A DNA stretch of 17,541 nucleotides. Source: an uncultured Lachnospiraceae bacterium. GTDB taxonomy: Bacteria > Bacillota > Clostridia > Lachnospirales > Lachnospiraceae. The DNA is taken from NCBI GenBank assembly GCA_937891165.1, contig CALAEX010000270.1, positions 1 through 17,541 on the forward strand, given 5' to 3'. Made by a program: the position numbers and the translations under genes. Shown here in pieces: positions 1 through 7,458 of the stretch (positions are counted from its first letter, which is position 1; every line of letters begins with the position of its first letter). The notes below the pieces were generated by a model. The model was not told the DNA's origin. It did not search any database and worked only from the letters and a program-made list of their open reading frames with translations.

Positions 1-2
1 TT

Positions 3-3000
3 TATTTACCAGCATATAAAGTTGATTTTGTGACAAACTGTGATATTACTTTGGACAGTATTATTTTACAAGATGGCAGTGGCGGTTTTGGTGCGTATTT
101 AGATAATGTTAAATTATCCAGATATGGTTATCACTTTGACGGCTGGTATACCGATGCAGCACTTACAAATCGAGTTTCTAATATTACAAGTGATGTTACA
201 TTATATGCTAAGTGGATAAAAAGACATAAAGTTACTTTTATAACCAATAGTAGTTCTATTAAAGATTTTGCAGTATATGCTGATGATGGTAGTTTACTCA
301 ATGGAGTTAATCGATACATAGATGCAAGTTCTCCGTCAGTTACTTATAATAACTGGGTTCGTATACCATCGGATGTATCATGGTATAAAGATGATACTTT
401 TACTGTAGAATGGGATAAAAACAACGATGTAGTTACTTCTGACTTAACATTATATATAAAACCTAGCAGTTTTATTAAAAATACTTCAGCAGGGGTAGAA
501 GAATATACTGTTACTTTCATGAACGGCACAGAAGTATATGAGACACAGACTGTTAAGAAAGGTGATAAATTAGTTCAGCCGGCAACACCAGTTTGTTATT
601 ATACAGATGCTGATGAAAATACACATGAGTTCCTTGGATGGGCATCTCATTCAGATACAACAAAAGCAATATATTGGGATTTTGACAGTCAGGTTTCAAA
701 TAATATGACCTTACATCCTATCTGGAAATATAAAGCTACTAAAGTAGAATTTATATTACACAATACACCAAATGGTGAAGTTGTATATTTACAGGAATAT
801 GTTGATGTTACTAATGGTGAAAAAGTATCTGAACCGATTACTCCAGCGGATGCAATTATTCCAGATGGATTCAAATTTGCTGGTTGGGATTTTGATTTCC
901 TCAAAGATGCTTTAAATGAAGCAATGACAAAAGTTATTGTAAAAGCTATCTGGAAACATTCCTATGTTGTAATGTTTGACGTTAATGGTGGTGATACAGA
1001 GATTCCATCTCAGGTTGTTTGGGAAGATGACTACATCATTCCAGTGACAAATCCTACAAGAGAAGGTTATTCTTTCAGAGGCTGGTCATATGGTGGACCT
1101 TATGGAAGTGATTATGTAGGTAATGTTGATAATGGTGTAAATCCCAGTACAACTCCTATAGTTTCAGATACAGTATTTACTGCTAACTGGAAAGCAAATA
1201 CTTATAAAATACACTTTGTAACTGATAATGGTGTAAATTATCCTGATTTAGAATTTTCTTATGATGAAAGAGTTACTTCTAATAGTGCTTATGTACCTAC
1301 AAAAGATGGGTTTGAGTTTGAAGGATGGTATTTAGATAGTAATTATACTAATCGATTTTTAGGAGTAAGACCATTAAGTAGTCCTCATGATATAACTTTA
1401 TATGCTAAATGGGGTAGTCCATTATATGAAATTACTTTTGATTCTATGGGTGGTTCAGATGTAAAGAGCCAGTTCGTAGAAAAAGATAAATATATTACTA
1501 AACCAGCCGACCCAACAACATATATGTATGGATATGCTTTTGAAGGCTGGTACACAGATACAACATTTACTGATAAGTGGGACTTTACCACAGATGCAGT
1601 ATCAAGTGATATGACATTATATGCAAACTGGGTAGAAAGCTATTATGTATACTTTAATTCTATGAGAGGTTCTACAGTTCCATCGCAGAATGTAATAAAA
1701 GGTGGTCTTGTAACCGAGCCAGTTGCTCCGACAAGAAATGGATATACATTTGAAGGCTGGTACAAAGATTATGCTTGTACCGATAGATGGGATTTTGCTA
1801 CAGAAGTTGTAAATGCAGAAACCTTTTTATATGCTAAGTGGATTCAGAACCATAATGTTACATTTTTAGATACGAATGATGCAGTTTTATCAACTACTCA
1901 GTCTGTTGCTCATGGTGGATTTGCAACTGAGCCAAGTGAACCAGTAAAAACAGGATATACATTTGAAGGCTGGTATAAAGAACGTGCTTGTATTAATAAG
2001 TGGAATTTTACTACAGATACTGTATTAAGCAATACGGCTTTATATGCTAAGTTCGTCAAAAATTGTATTGTAACCTTTAACTCAATGGGTGGTTCTGCAG
2101 TATCTTCTCAGGAAATAGTTGAAGGGGGTATGGTTAGCGAGCCAACTCAGCCGACAAAAACTGGATATACTTTCGAAGGCTGGTACAGGAATTTAAGCGA
2201 TGCTAATGCATGGAACTTTACTACAGAGATAATTTCAGAAGATATTACGTTATATGCAAAATGGAGACTTAAAATATATAACATTACTTTTGATTCTATG
2301 GGAGGTTCTTCCGTAGCATCTGACACAGTACAAAATGATAGCATAATTCCAGAGCCAGTTGCTCCTACAAAATCAGGATATGAATTTGGTGGCTGGTATA
2401 AAGAGCAGGAATGCGTTAATAAATGGAATTTTGCTACCGACAAACCAACTGCTGATATTACCTTGTATGCAAAATGGGTAGAAATACCAAAGTATACTGT
2501 TAGCTTTGATTCTGTAGGTGGTTCAGCGGTTCTTCCGCAGGAAATCGAAAATGGTAATAAGATTTCCAAACCGGCCGACCCTACAAAATCAGGATTTGAG
2601 TTTGCTGGTTGGTACAAAGAACAGGAATGCGTTAATGCATGGAATTTTACTAATGATACTGTAACAAGTGACGTTACCCTGTATGCAAAATGGGTAGATG
2701 AATCTTTAGCAGTTAAGTATGCTGTTACTTTTGAAAGTAATGGTGGTTCTGCTGTATCTTCTCAGGAAATCTTGAAAGATGGGGTAGTTACAGAACCGTC
2801 AGTTCCTACAAAAACTGGATATACTTTTAAAGGCTGGTATGTAGATGCAGCATTAACCGATGCATGGGATTTTGCTAATGATACTGTAACAAGTGCCATT
2901 ATTCTATATGCAAAATGGGAAGAAGTTGTAGAAGATGAAGAGCCAGACGAAACTCCAGACGAAACTCCAGACGAAACTCCCGATGAAACTCCCGATGAAA

Positions 3001-3341
3001 CTCCAGAGGAAGAACCCGAAGAAGTTCCAGAAGATGAAATTCCGGAGGAAGAACCCGAAGAAGTTCCAGAAGATGAAACTCCGGAGGAAGAACCCGAGGA
3101 TATTCCAGAGGAAGCAGAAGAGGAAATTGAAAATATTCCAGAAATTCCAGAGATCATCAGAGTTCCAGAGGCTACTCCAATACCAGTAAGTGATGATGGC
3201 AGATTATATTCTTTTATCTGTACTACACAAAATTGCTTCTCAGTAAGCAGAAAAGCTGTACAGGTAGATTTAGATTACTTATTAAATAAAAATCCTTTTG
3301 TTGTTGGTTACTTCAAAAAAGAAGATGAAATAACCCTTTAA
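3..3341 (+). CDS. B-repeat (Listeria-Bacteroides repeat) protein, 5' end outside window
   Basis: The frame is open to the left edge, so the true start and any signal peptide are missing; about 1112 residues are visible. The visible part is about 13 copies of a 60-75 residue unit. Each starts with a strand such as YxVTFDSMGGS, continues with an EPxxPTKxGYTFEGWYK core, and closes with TLYAKW. This is the InlB B-repeat / Listeria-Bacteroides repeat family (Flg_new), a beta-rich module typical of surface or secreted proteins in Firmicutes. The first four or five repeats are more divergent than the last eight. A Pro/Glu/Asp-rich linker (DNA 2935-3180) follows, then a roughly 45-residue tail with two cysteines. 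I see no LPXTG motif or C-terminal membrane anchor, so how it is displayed is unclear. The repeat family is firm; adhesion or cell-envelope function is inference. Confidence 0.9.
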   Translation, partial: YLPAYKVDFVTNCDITLDSIILQDGSGGFGAYLDNVKLSRYGYHFDGWYTDAALTNRVSNITSDVTLYAKWIKRHKVTFITNSSSIKDFAVYADDGSLLNGVNRYIDASSPSVTYNNWVRIPSDVSWYKDDTFTVEWDKNNDVVTSDLTLYIKPSSFIKNTSAGVEEYTVTFMNGTEVYETQTVKKGDKLVQPATPVCYYTDADENTHEFLGWASHSDTTKAIYWDFDSQVSNNMTLHPIWKYKATKVEFILHNTPNGEVVYLQEYVDVTNGEKVSEPITPADAIIPDGFKFAGWDFDFLKDALNEAMTKVIVKAIWKHSYVVMFDVNGGDTEIPSQVVWEDDYIIPVTNPTREGYSFRGWSYGGPYGSDYVGNVDNGVNPSTTPIVSDTVFTANWKANTYKIHFVTDNGVNYPDLEFSYDERVTSNSAYVPTKDGFEFEGWYLDSNYTNRFLGVRPLSSPHDITLYAKWGSPLYEITFDSMGGSDVKSQFVEKDKYITKPADPTTYMYGYAFEGWYTDTTFTDKWDFTTDAVSSDMTLYANWVESYYVYFNSMRGSTVPSQNVIKGGLVTEPVAPTRNGYTFEGWYKDYACTDRWDFATEVVNAETFLYAKWIQNHNVTFLDTNDAVLSTTQSVAHGGFATEPSEPVKTGYTFEGWYKERACINKWNFTTDTVLSNTALYAKFVKNCIVTFNSMGGSAVSSQEIVEGGMVSEPTQPTKTGYTFEGWYRNLSDANAWNFTTEIISEDITLYAKWRLKIYNITFDSMGGSSVASDTVQNDSIIPEPVAPTKSGYEFGGWYKEQECVNKWNFATDKPTADITLYAKWVEIPKYTVSFDSVGGSAVLPQEIENGNKISKPADPTKSGFEFAGWYKEQECVNAWNFTNDTVTSDVTLYAKWVDESLAVKYAVTFESNGGSAVSSQEILKDGVVTEPSVPTKTGYTFKGWYVDAALTDAWDFANDTVTSAIILYAKWEEVVEDEEPDETPDETPDETPDETPDETPEEEPEEVPEDEIPEEEPEEVPEDETPEEEPEDIPEEAEEEIENIPEIPEIIRVPEATPIPVSDDGRLYSFICTTQNCFSVSRKAVQVDLDYLLNKNPFVVGYFKKEDEITL
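2943..3119 (+). repeat. In-frame tandem repeats coding the Pro/Glu linker
   Basis: Five 12-bp units (CCAGACGAAACT or CCCGATGAAACT) run from 2943 to 3002 and encode PDET. Three 39-bp units start at 3003, 3042 and 3081 and encode PEEEPEEVPEDE-like blocks. Unit lengths are multiples of three, so copy-number change would lengthen or shorten the linker without breaking the frame. The first two 39-bp units are almost identical; the third has drifted. Confidence 0.85.
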
Positions 3342-3352
3342 AATACTAAAAT

Positions 3353-3422
3353 CCCCCTTTCAATTAGGTACTTGACATTCTTTGGTAAAAGAGTGACTAA
3401 TTATAGACTAACTGAAAGGGGG
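3353..3422 (+). promoter_or_regulatory. Inverted repeat that sequesters the next gene's ribosome binding site
   Basis: CCCCCTTTCA at 3353-3362 is perfectly complementary to TGAAAGGGGG at 3413-3422. After one mismatch, TTAG (3364-3367) pairs with CTAA (3408-3411). The result is a 15-position stem around a loop of about 40 nt. The right arm is the Shine-Dalgarno of the gene starting at 3432, so any transcript reading through from upstream would hide that site. The stem is not followed by a proper T-run, so it is a poor terminator. Confidence 0.6.
3372..3401 (+). promoter_or_regulatory. Candidate promoter inside the hairpin loop
   Basis: A perfect -35 TTGACA lies at 3372-3377. The best -10 is ACTAAT at 3396-3401 (18-bp spacer, 4/6 match). 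A start about 7 bases further on (3408-3410) would fall at the foot of the right hairpin arm. A local transcript would then lack the left arm and keep its ribosome binding site free. The -35 is convincing; the -10 is weak. Confidence 0.4.
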
Positions 3423-3431
3423 TAGTTTTAT

Positions 3432-3941
3432 ATGATAGTAGATGGTAATGGCTTTACTATGGGAGAAAAGCAAAGACTGATAAAATCAATCATTGACAGA
3501 GTTTATCAGGGGGATACACAGTCGTTTAAAAGAGATTATTTAAAAATCTATATATTCAGTAAGGAACAAGATATAGCGTTTAATATTACCAGTGAAGAGC
3601 GTAAGAAGTTTACAGAGATATTATTGGAAGTTAACAGCATTTTTCTATCGGATAAAACAGAATTTATTTTTAAAGATATTAAGTGTAATGTAAAACTTAC
3701 TGATAAGGAGCAATTTTTATTCTTAAAGATAATGTATCCATATATTTATGAATTGTTTGATGTTAATGACCCAAGACTTTATGAGTTTAAGGATAGAAGT
3801 ATTTCTCTTAATGATGAAGAAAAATATAAATTTGCGATGCTGATATTACAAATTTATAAAAAATGTTCCAAGGAAGAGGAAGATTTTAGTCCTGAAAGAC
3901 TGTTTGAAAAGTTGGAAGAAATAGAAAGGAAAGGTAAATAA
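3432..3941 (+). CDS. Unrecognised 169-aa protein, paralogue of the next gene
   Basis: I do not recognise this protein. It is small, mostly alpha-helical in appearance, charged, and has no signal peptide or membrane segment. The start is set by AAAGGGGG (3415-3422) at normal spacing from the ATG. It resembles the next gene's product. Both open with a helix containing I-x-R-(V/F)-x-(Q/N)-G-(D/E). Both carry a central hydrophobic helix ending (Y/F)IYELF, and then an E-x-x-KYA/KFA...IL segment. This points to tandem duplication and divergence. It is the first of three closely spaced genes sharing one terminator (4816-4844). Its leader contains the inverted repeat that can hide its ribosome binding site. 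Function is unknown. Confidence 0.75.
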   Translation: MIVDGNGFTMGEKQRLIKSIIDRVYQGDTQSFKRDYLKIYIFSKEQDIAFNITSEERKKFTEILLEVNSIFLSDKTEFIFKDIKCNVKLTDKEQFLFLKIMYPYIYELFDVNDPRLYEFKDRSISLNDEEKYKFAMLILQIYKKCSKEEEDFSPERLFEKLEEIERKGK

Positions 3942-3951
3942 AAGGTATTTT

Positions 3952-4545
3952 ATGCGTGATGAAGTGATTTACAAAGCCATTGAACGCTTTAACAATGGTG
4001 AGATTGAAAAAGTTACTGATTGTTGTTATGAATTACTTGTTGGTTCAGTTTATCATCCGACCAACGATGAAATAAGACAATGCCAGAAAAAGATGGTTAC
4101 AATACTTAGGAGTTTTTATGGTACTGATAGTACTCAGTTGAAAGAAGATGTCGTTAGATCTTTAAGGGCAAGATTAACACTTAAAGACTTGGTAGGAAAA
4201 ATGACAGAAGAAGAAAAAACAATGAGTTTTATTGTAATGCTGCCATTTATTTATGAGTTGTTTCCGAAGACAAAAGGTGATATTGATTTATTTGAGCTTC
4301 TTCTGAATGAGGAGATAGAACGTCAAAAATATGCCGTAAATATTCTTAAAGATGAAGAGTTACATAAGGATATTATCGATAATTTAAAGCAACTTCGTAA
4401 TAAGATGATATCAGTTGAAGAGTGCAGTAAAAATATTGAGGAGTATATGTGGTCTGCCTGCAAAAAAGGGTTATTAAGTAGTCCTTGGGTGGAATTTGAT
4501 GAAGATGGTAACGAGATTAATCTGGATGATTTACCATTCCATTAG
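3952..4545 (+). CDS. Unrecognised 197-aa protein, paralogue of the previous gene
   Basis: I do not recognise this protein. The ATG is preceded by AAAGGT (3940-3945), which overlaps the stop region of the previous gene; the gap is 10 bp, so translation is probably coupled. The predicted chain is helical and acidic. The (F)IYELF helix and the following E...RQKYAVNIL segment align with the previous protein. The extra C-terminal stretch (from about residue 150) is specific to this copy and ends in an acidic patch, EFDEDGNEINLDDL. There is no catalytic motif, membrane segment or cysteine cluster. It may form a heteromer with its paralogue, but nothing in the sequence proves this. Confidence 0.75.
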   Translation: MRDEVIYKAIERFNNGEIEKVTDCCYELLVGSVYHPTNDEIRQCQKKMVTILRSFYGTDSTQLKEDVVRSLRARLTLKDLVGKMTEEEKTMSFIVMLPFIYELFPKTKGDIDLFELLLNEEIERQKYAVNILKDEELHKDIIDNLKQLRNKMISVEECSKNIEEYMWSACKKGLLSSPWVEFDEDGNEINLDDLPFH

Positions 4546-4561
4546 GCGAAAGGGGTATCCT

Positions 4562-4798
4562 ATGGTTCAATTAAATTTAGAAGAATTAACAAAACACATG
4601 GTAAGAATGGAAAAAGAACTTCCAAAGGAAATTAGTGAATATTTAGCAACCCATCAGGAACTTGAAGAAGGTATGGAACATGAGATAGTAGTTTATATCG
4701 ATTCCATATATGTCTGGGGAGCCGAAAATAAGTTTGACAGGGCTTTAGCGGAAACGCTATTGAAGTATTACCATCAACGGATGTTGAATAAAAAATAA
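4562..4798 (+). CDS. Small acidic 78-aa protein, last gene of operon
   Basis: An in-frame ATG at 4496 also exists, but it lies inside the previous gene without a ribosome binding site. The ATG at 4562 follows AAAGGGG at 4550-4555 and gives a 16-bp intergenic spacing, so I use it. The product is a soluble, mainly helical protein beginning MVQLNLEELTKHM. I do not recognise the family. Position and spacing make it the third gene of the 3432-4798 operon, and a strong terminator follows 17 bp after the stop. Confidence 0.7.
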   Translation: MVQLNLEELTKHMVRMEKELPKEISEYLATHQELEEGMEHEIVVYIDSIYVWGAENKFDRALAETLLKYYHQRMLNKK

Positions 4799-4815
4799 TA
4801 TATGATTTACTACTG

Positions 4816-4844
4816 GGACTGCCTTAAAAAAGCAGTCCTTTTTT
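4816..4844 (+). terminator. Rho-independent terminator of the three-gene operon
   Basis: GGACTGC (4816-4822) pairs perfectly with GCAGTCC (4832-4838) around a 9-nt A-rich loop and is followed by six T residues. Confidence 0.9.
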
Positions 4845-4873
4845 AATAATTTAACTTGCAAATAGCTCTGATG

Positions 4874-4886
4874 AGAGTTAACATCA
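4874..4886 (+). repeat. AGAGTTAACATCA element, copy 1 of 3
   Basis: This 13-mer recurs exactly at 16848-16860 and with two changes at 14039-14051, always on the + strand. This copy lies 144 bp before the DUF262 gene. It contains the palindrome GTTAAC. It could be an operator or a conserved leader segment; role unknown. Confidence 0.45.
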
Positions 4887-4907
4887 CGACACTACAAAGG
4901 GAAAAGC

Positions 4908-4936
4908 AAAAATACATTGAAAATTCGTGTATTTTT
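4908..4936 (+). promoter_or_regulatory. Perfect 9-bp hairpin in the DUF262 leader
   Basis: AAAAATACA (4908-4916) pairs with TGTATTTTT (4928-4936) across an 11-nt loop. It may be an operator or a weak AT-rich hairpin. The 4845-5029 gap also holds an AT-rich stretch with TATATT/TATTAT around 4973-4980, which could supply a -10. No -35 at standard spacing is convincing. Confidence 0.4.
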
Positions 4937-5029
4937 GGGGATTCCTTGAATTACTATTGAAGCTGTTTCTTCTATATTATATAGGTTGGAAATTGCATAT
5001 TTTTACAAGTTGAGAAAGGTGGTTGATTT

Positions 5030-6466
5030 ATGCAACGTTCAAGTTTGCCATTAGGAGTTTCAACTCTGAAAAAATGGTATTTTGAAAAAGGTTGCTTGCG
5101 TGGTGATTTACCTTTTCAAAGGCACTCAGGTATGTGGAATAACATCACTCAGAGCAATCTTGTATGGGGGTTATTGGCGGACAGCTATATTCCTCCGATT
5201 GTACTGCTTAAGGATAAGGCTGGAAAAGATGAAAAAGGAAAAGAGGCTTATTCATATCAGATTCTGGATGGACTTCAGCGTTTAACAACATTATTTAAGT
5301 TTATTGATAATGAGTATGCTTTACATTCTGCTACGCCAGAAGTAGAAATTGATGGTACAATCTATGATTTGGCTGGTCTTAAGTTTGAAGATATGAGCGA
5401 GGAATGTAAGAATACTATTTTAAACTACAGGTTTTCTGTCCAGTGTTTGGAGAATTACACTTATGAAGAGGCTGAAAAGCTATTCTTTAACATTAATAGT
5501 GGTGTTGCTCTTTCTACAATCCAGAAGTCAAAAGCGAAGATGGGAACAGAGTTGATTTCATTCTTAAATGAATTATTGGCAATGAACTTCTTTACTCAGG
5601 GTATCAATATTACTGAGAAGCAGGCTAAAAGCGAAGATGATTTGTGCTTACTCTTACAGGGTATGTTACTTCTTGATAATATGTATGAAGATAGAGAGTA
5701 TAAGAATATCAGTACAGGCACTTGTCTGAGTTATGCTGAAAGTGTAAGAGGTAAATACTCAGAAGATAAAAGAGACAGACTGATTGAAATCGTAAACTAT
5801 TTATCCGATGCATTCCCGGTTAAGAATAAATTCTTAAGAAAGAATAATGTACCTATCGTTATGGTCGTTGGATGGATAGCTTTACAAAATAATGTGTCAG
5901 CTATTGATTTTAGAAAGTTCATCAATGACTTTGCATCCAGTGTAAATGTTGTATATGATGAGGCTGGCGGTTCAGGAAATGTTAGAGCAGCCAAAGTTCA
6001 AATGCGTCTAAGAGTTTTATTCTTGGAACTCTGTAAATTCTTTGACATTAATCCAGAGGAAACATTAAAACCATTCAGTGATGAGATTCCTTTATTTTTA
6101 GAGGATGATTCGAGCGAGGATAAGAAAATCACAAATGAAGAATGGGATGAAGTTCTTAATAGAATGATTCCACCAAAGGAAGAGGTTGTATCGGAAGATG
6201 ATACAGAAGAGGTAGAAGTCAGTGAAGTTACTACAACGTTTGAAGAACCTGCAGAAGAAACTACTGAGGAAGAAGTCTCAGAAGAGGGTGACGAGTATAC
6301 TGTTGAAGAAGAGTCCTTATCAGGGGTAGAAGCTGAAGCTGACCCAGAGGCGGAGGATATTGCCGAAGAAACAGAACCTATTGAGGAAGAACTCTCAGAA
6401 GCAGAAAATGACTCTGAGCCATGGGACGCAATGAATTTACCAGAAGATAATGAAATACCTGCTTAG
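5030..6466 (+). CDS. Stand-alone DUF262 protein with acidic C-terminal tail
   Basis: The N-terminal half carries the hallmarks of DUF262, a ParB/sulfiredoxin-like fold: PFQR...W at residues 28-36, the signature ILDGLQRLTTL at 78-88 (D80, G81, Q83, R84), and FFNINSG at 152-158. DUF262 is the nucleotide-sensing half of GmrSD/SspE-type modification-dependent restriction enzymes, where it is usually fused to a DUF1524 HNH nuclease. Here no HNH motif is visible. Instead, from about residue 350 the chain becomes a low-complexity tail dominated by E and D (runs such as EEPAEETTEEEVSEEG), ending at 478. The start is supported by AAAGGTGG at 5015-5022. It appears monocistronic, with its own terminator. 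The DUF262 assignment is firm. A defence role is inference; a regulator, decoy or partner of an unseen nuclease are alternatives. Confidence 0.88.
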   Translation: MQRSSLPLGVSTLKKWYFEKGCLRGDLPFQRHSGMWNNITQSNLVWGLLADSYIPPIVLLKDKAGKDEKGKEAYSYQILDGLQRLTTLFKFIDNEYALHSATPEVEIDGTIYDLAGLKFEDMSEECKNTILNYRFSVQCLENYTYEEAEKLFFNINSGVALSTIQKSKAKMGTELISFLNELLAMNFFTQGINITEKQAKSEDDLCLLLQGMLLLDNMYEDREYKNISTGTCLSYAESVRGKYSEDKRDRLIEIVNYLSDAFPVKNKFLRKNNVPIVMVVGWIALQNNVSAIDFRKFINDFASSVNVVYDEAGGSGNVRAAKVQMRLRVLFLELCKFFDINPEETLKPFSDEIPLFLEDDSSEDKKITNEEWDEVLNRMIPPKEEVVSEDDTEEVEVSEVTTTFEEPAEETTEEEVSEEGDEYTVEEESLSGVEAEADPEAEDIAEETEPIEEELSEAENDSEPWDAMNLPEDNEIPA

Positions 6467-6474
6467 TTTTATGA

Positions 6475-6507
6475 AGCACTAACTCAATTTAGAGTTGGTG
6501 CTTTTTT
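6475..6507 (+). terminator. Rho-independent terminator of the DUF262 gene
   Basis: AGCACTAACTC (6475-6485) pairs with GAGTTGGTGCT (6492-6502), 11 bp with a single G-U, loop of 6, followed by a T-run. It begins 8 bp after the stop codon. Confidence 0.93.
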
Positions 6508-6810
6508 CTGTGCTGAAAATCTTAAGGTTATTTTTCTGAAGTGTATGCAAATTGGTATTGGCTAATAAATCGCTGGTTTTCAAAAGGTTTCTCAGTGAAA
6601 GTGCTGAGAGGCTGTGTTTTAAGTGTTTAGTATTAGAAGTTAACTATATCAGAGAGTACAGGGAATTGTATCATATAGGGTGATTCAGTATTTTGACGAC
6701 TTTTGGTAGTCTGTATTCTAAATTGAGTGGGGGTATTTTAAGTATGGTTGTGTTCTAAGGGGTATTGCGAGCGGGGCAAGAATTCTTTTTCTTGCCCTTT
6801 TTTCATGTAT
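6508..6810 (+). other. Gene-free region upstream of the repeat array, possible small RNA
   Basis: No open frame of useful size is present. There is a short hairpin TCTCAG/CTGAGA (6590-6595 / 6604-6609). There are two GGGGTAT motifs (6730 and 6759). A five-codon start-like unit lies after the first of them: a G-rich site, then ATG at 6743 encoding MVVF and a stop. The region ends in a strong terminator (6774-6803). Since no gene precedes that terminator, a short transcript probably ends there. Confidence 0.45.
6774..6803 (+). terminator. Orphan Rho-independent terminator
   Basis: GGGCAAGAA (6774-6782) pairs perfectly with TTCTTGCCC (6789-6797), loop of 6, followed by six T. It lies 270 bp after the DUF262 terminator with no intervening gene. 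It either ends a small RNA or shields the array that starts 8 bp downstream from transcription. Confidence 0.88.
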
Positions 6811-7374
6811 AAAATTTTGTTTTTCATATAACAAATCCTGCTTTACAATTCTAAAATTTTGCTTTTCATATAATAAATTTTATTTTTCTATCTAAAATTT
6901 AGCTTTCTAGTAGAAAAATTATGCTTTTCAAGGAAAAAGTTAAATTTTATATGAATAAATTTTGCTTTTGTTGGGATAAGTAGAATTTCTAATATAATAA
7001 ATTTTGCTTTGCAATGGATAAATTATTTTTTATGTATGACAAATCTAACTTTCTATAGGAAAAATCCAGTTTTTGATATGACAATTTTTGTTTGATATAA
7101 GAAAAATTTAGCTTTATAAATGAAAAATTCTGCTTTTGGTATGAAAAGTTAAATTTTCTACTTGAAAAGAATTGCTTTCTGCATGAAAAATTTTGCTTTC
7201 TATAACTAAAATTCTACTTTCGGTGGGGAAAATTCTGCTTTGTCTTTGGAAAATTTAGCTTTGCATGGGAAAAATTTTGCTTTGCTTGAGTAAAATCCAG
7301 CTTTCTATAGGAAAAATTTAGCTTTGCACTGATAAAATTTTGCTTTTTCTTGAAAAATTTATTGTATTTCTCAG
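6811..7374 (+). repeat. 27-unit degenerate 21-bp tandem array
   Basis: Each unit is AAAATTTTGCTTT followed by 8 less conserved bases, often ending in GA. Unit starts are 6811, 6832, 6853, 6874, 6894, 6915, 6936, 6956, 6977, 6998, 7019, 7040, 7061, 7082, 7103, 7124, 7145, 7166, 7187, 7208, 7229, 7250, 7271, 7292, 7313, 7334 and 7354. Nearly all spacings are exactly 21; four are 20. Units diverge a lot (AAAATTCTACTTT, AAAATCCAGCTTT and AAAGTTAAATTTT, the last twice), yet the register holds for over 540 bp. That suggests selection on spacing rather than recent duplication. Twenty-one bp is two helical turns, so the conserved block always faces the same side. A4T4 blocks in helical phase are expected to bend DNA. 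Stop codons occur in the frames checked on both strands. The array ends 84 bp before an HTH-protein gene, its best candidate binder (inference). Confidence 0.92.
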
Positions 7375-7458
7375 TACACAGCTCATCTGGGGTATTCCTA
7401 TTAAATTAAAAAATACCAAAATTATGTGTATTTTCAAAGAAAGGTAGGAGTTTTAAGT

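Noticed and set aside
2147..3157. Long minus-strand frames under the B-repeat gene
   Set aside because: They are by-products of the periodic repeat and the Pro/Glu linker read backwards (Ser/Gly runs).
3353..3422. Inverted repeat as terminator of the B-repeat gene
   Set aside because: The loop is about 40 nt and no T-run follows; the arm is the next gene's ribosome site.
4946..4985. Promoter of the DUF262 gene (TTGAAT or TTGAAG with TATATT/TATTAT)
   Set aside because: Spacers of 10, 12 or 21 bp do not fit; only TTGAAG with TATAGG has 17 bp and that -10 is weak, so no promoter is annotated.
6811..7374. The array as CRISPR or as a coding heptad repeat
   Set aside because: Units are 13 conserved plus 8 variable bases in a 21-bp period, far from the repeat-spacer lengths of CRISPR, and there are no cas genes. 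Although 21 is seven codons, stops recur in the frames checked on both strands.
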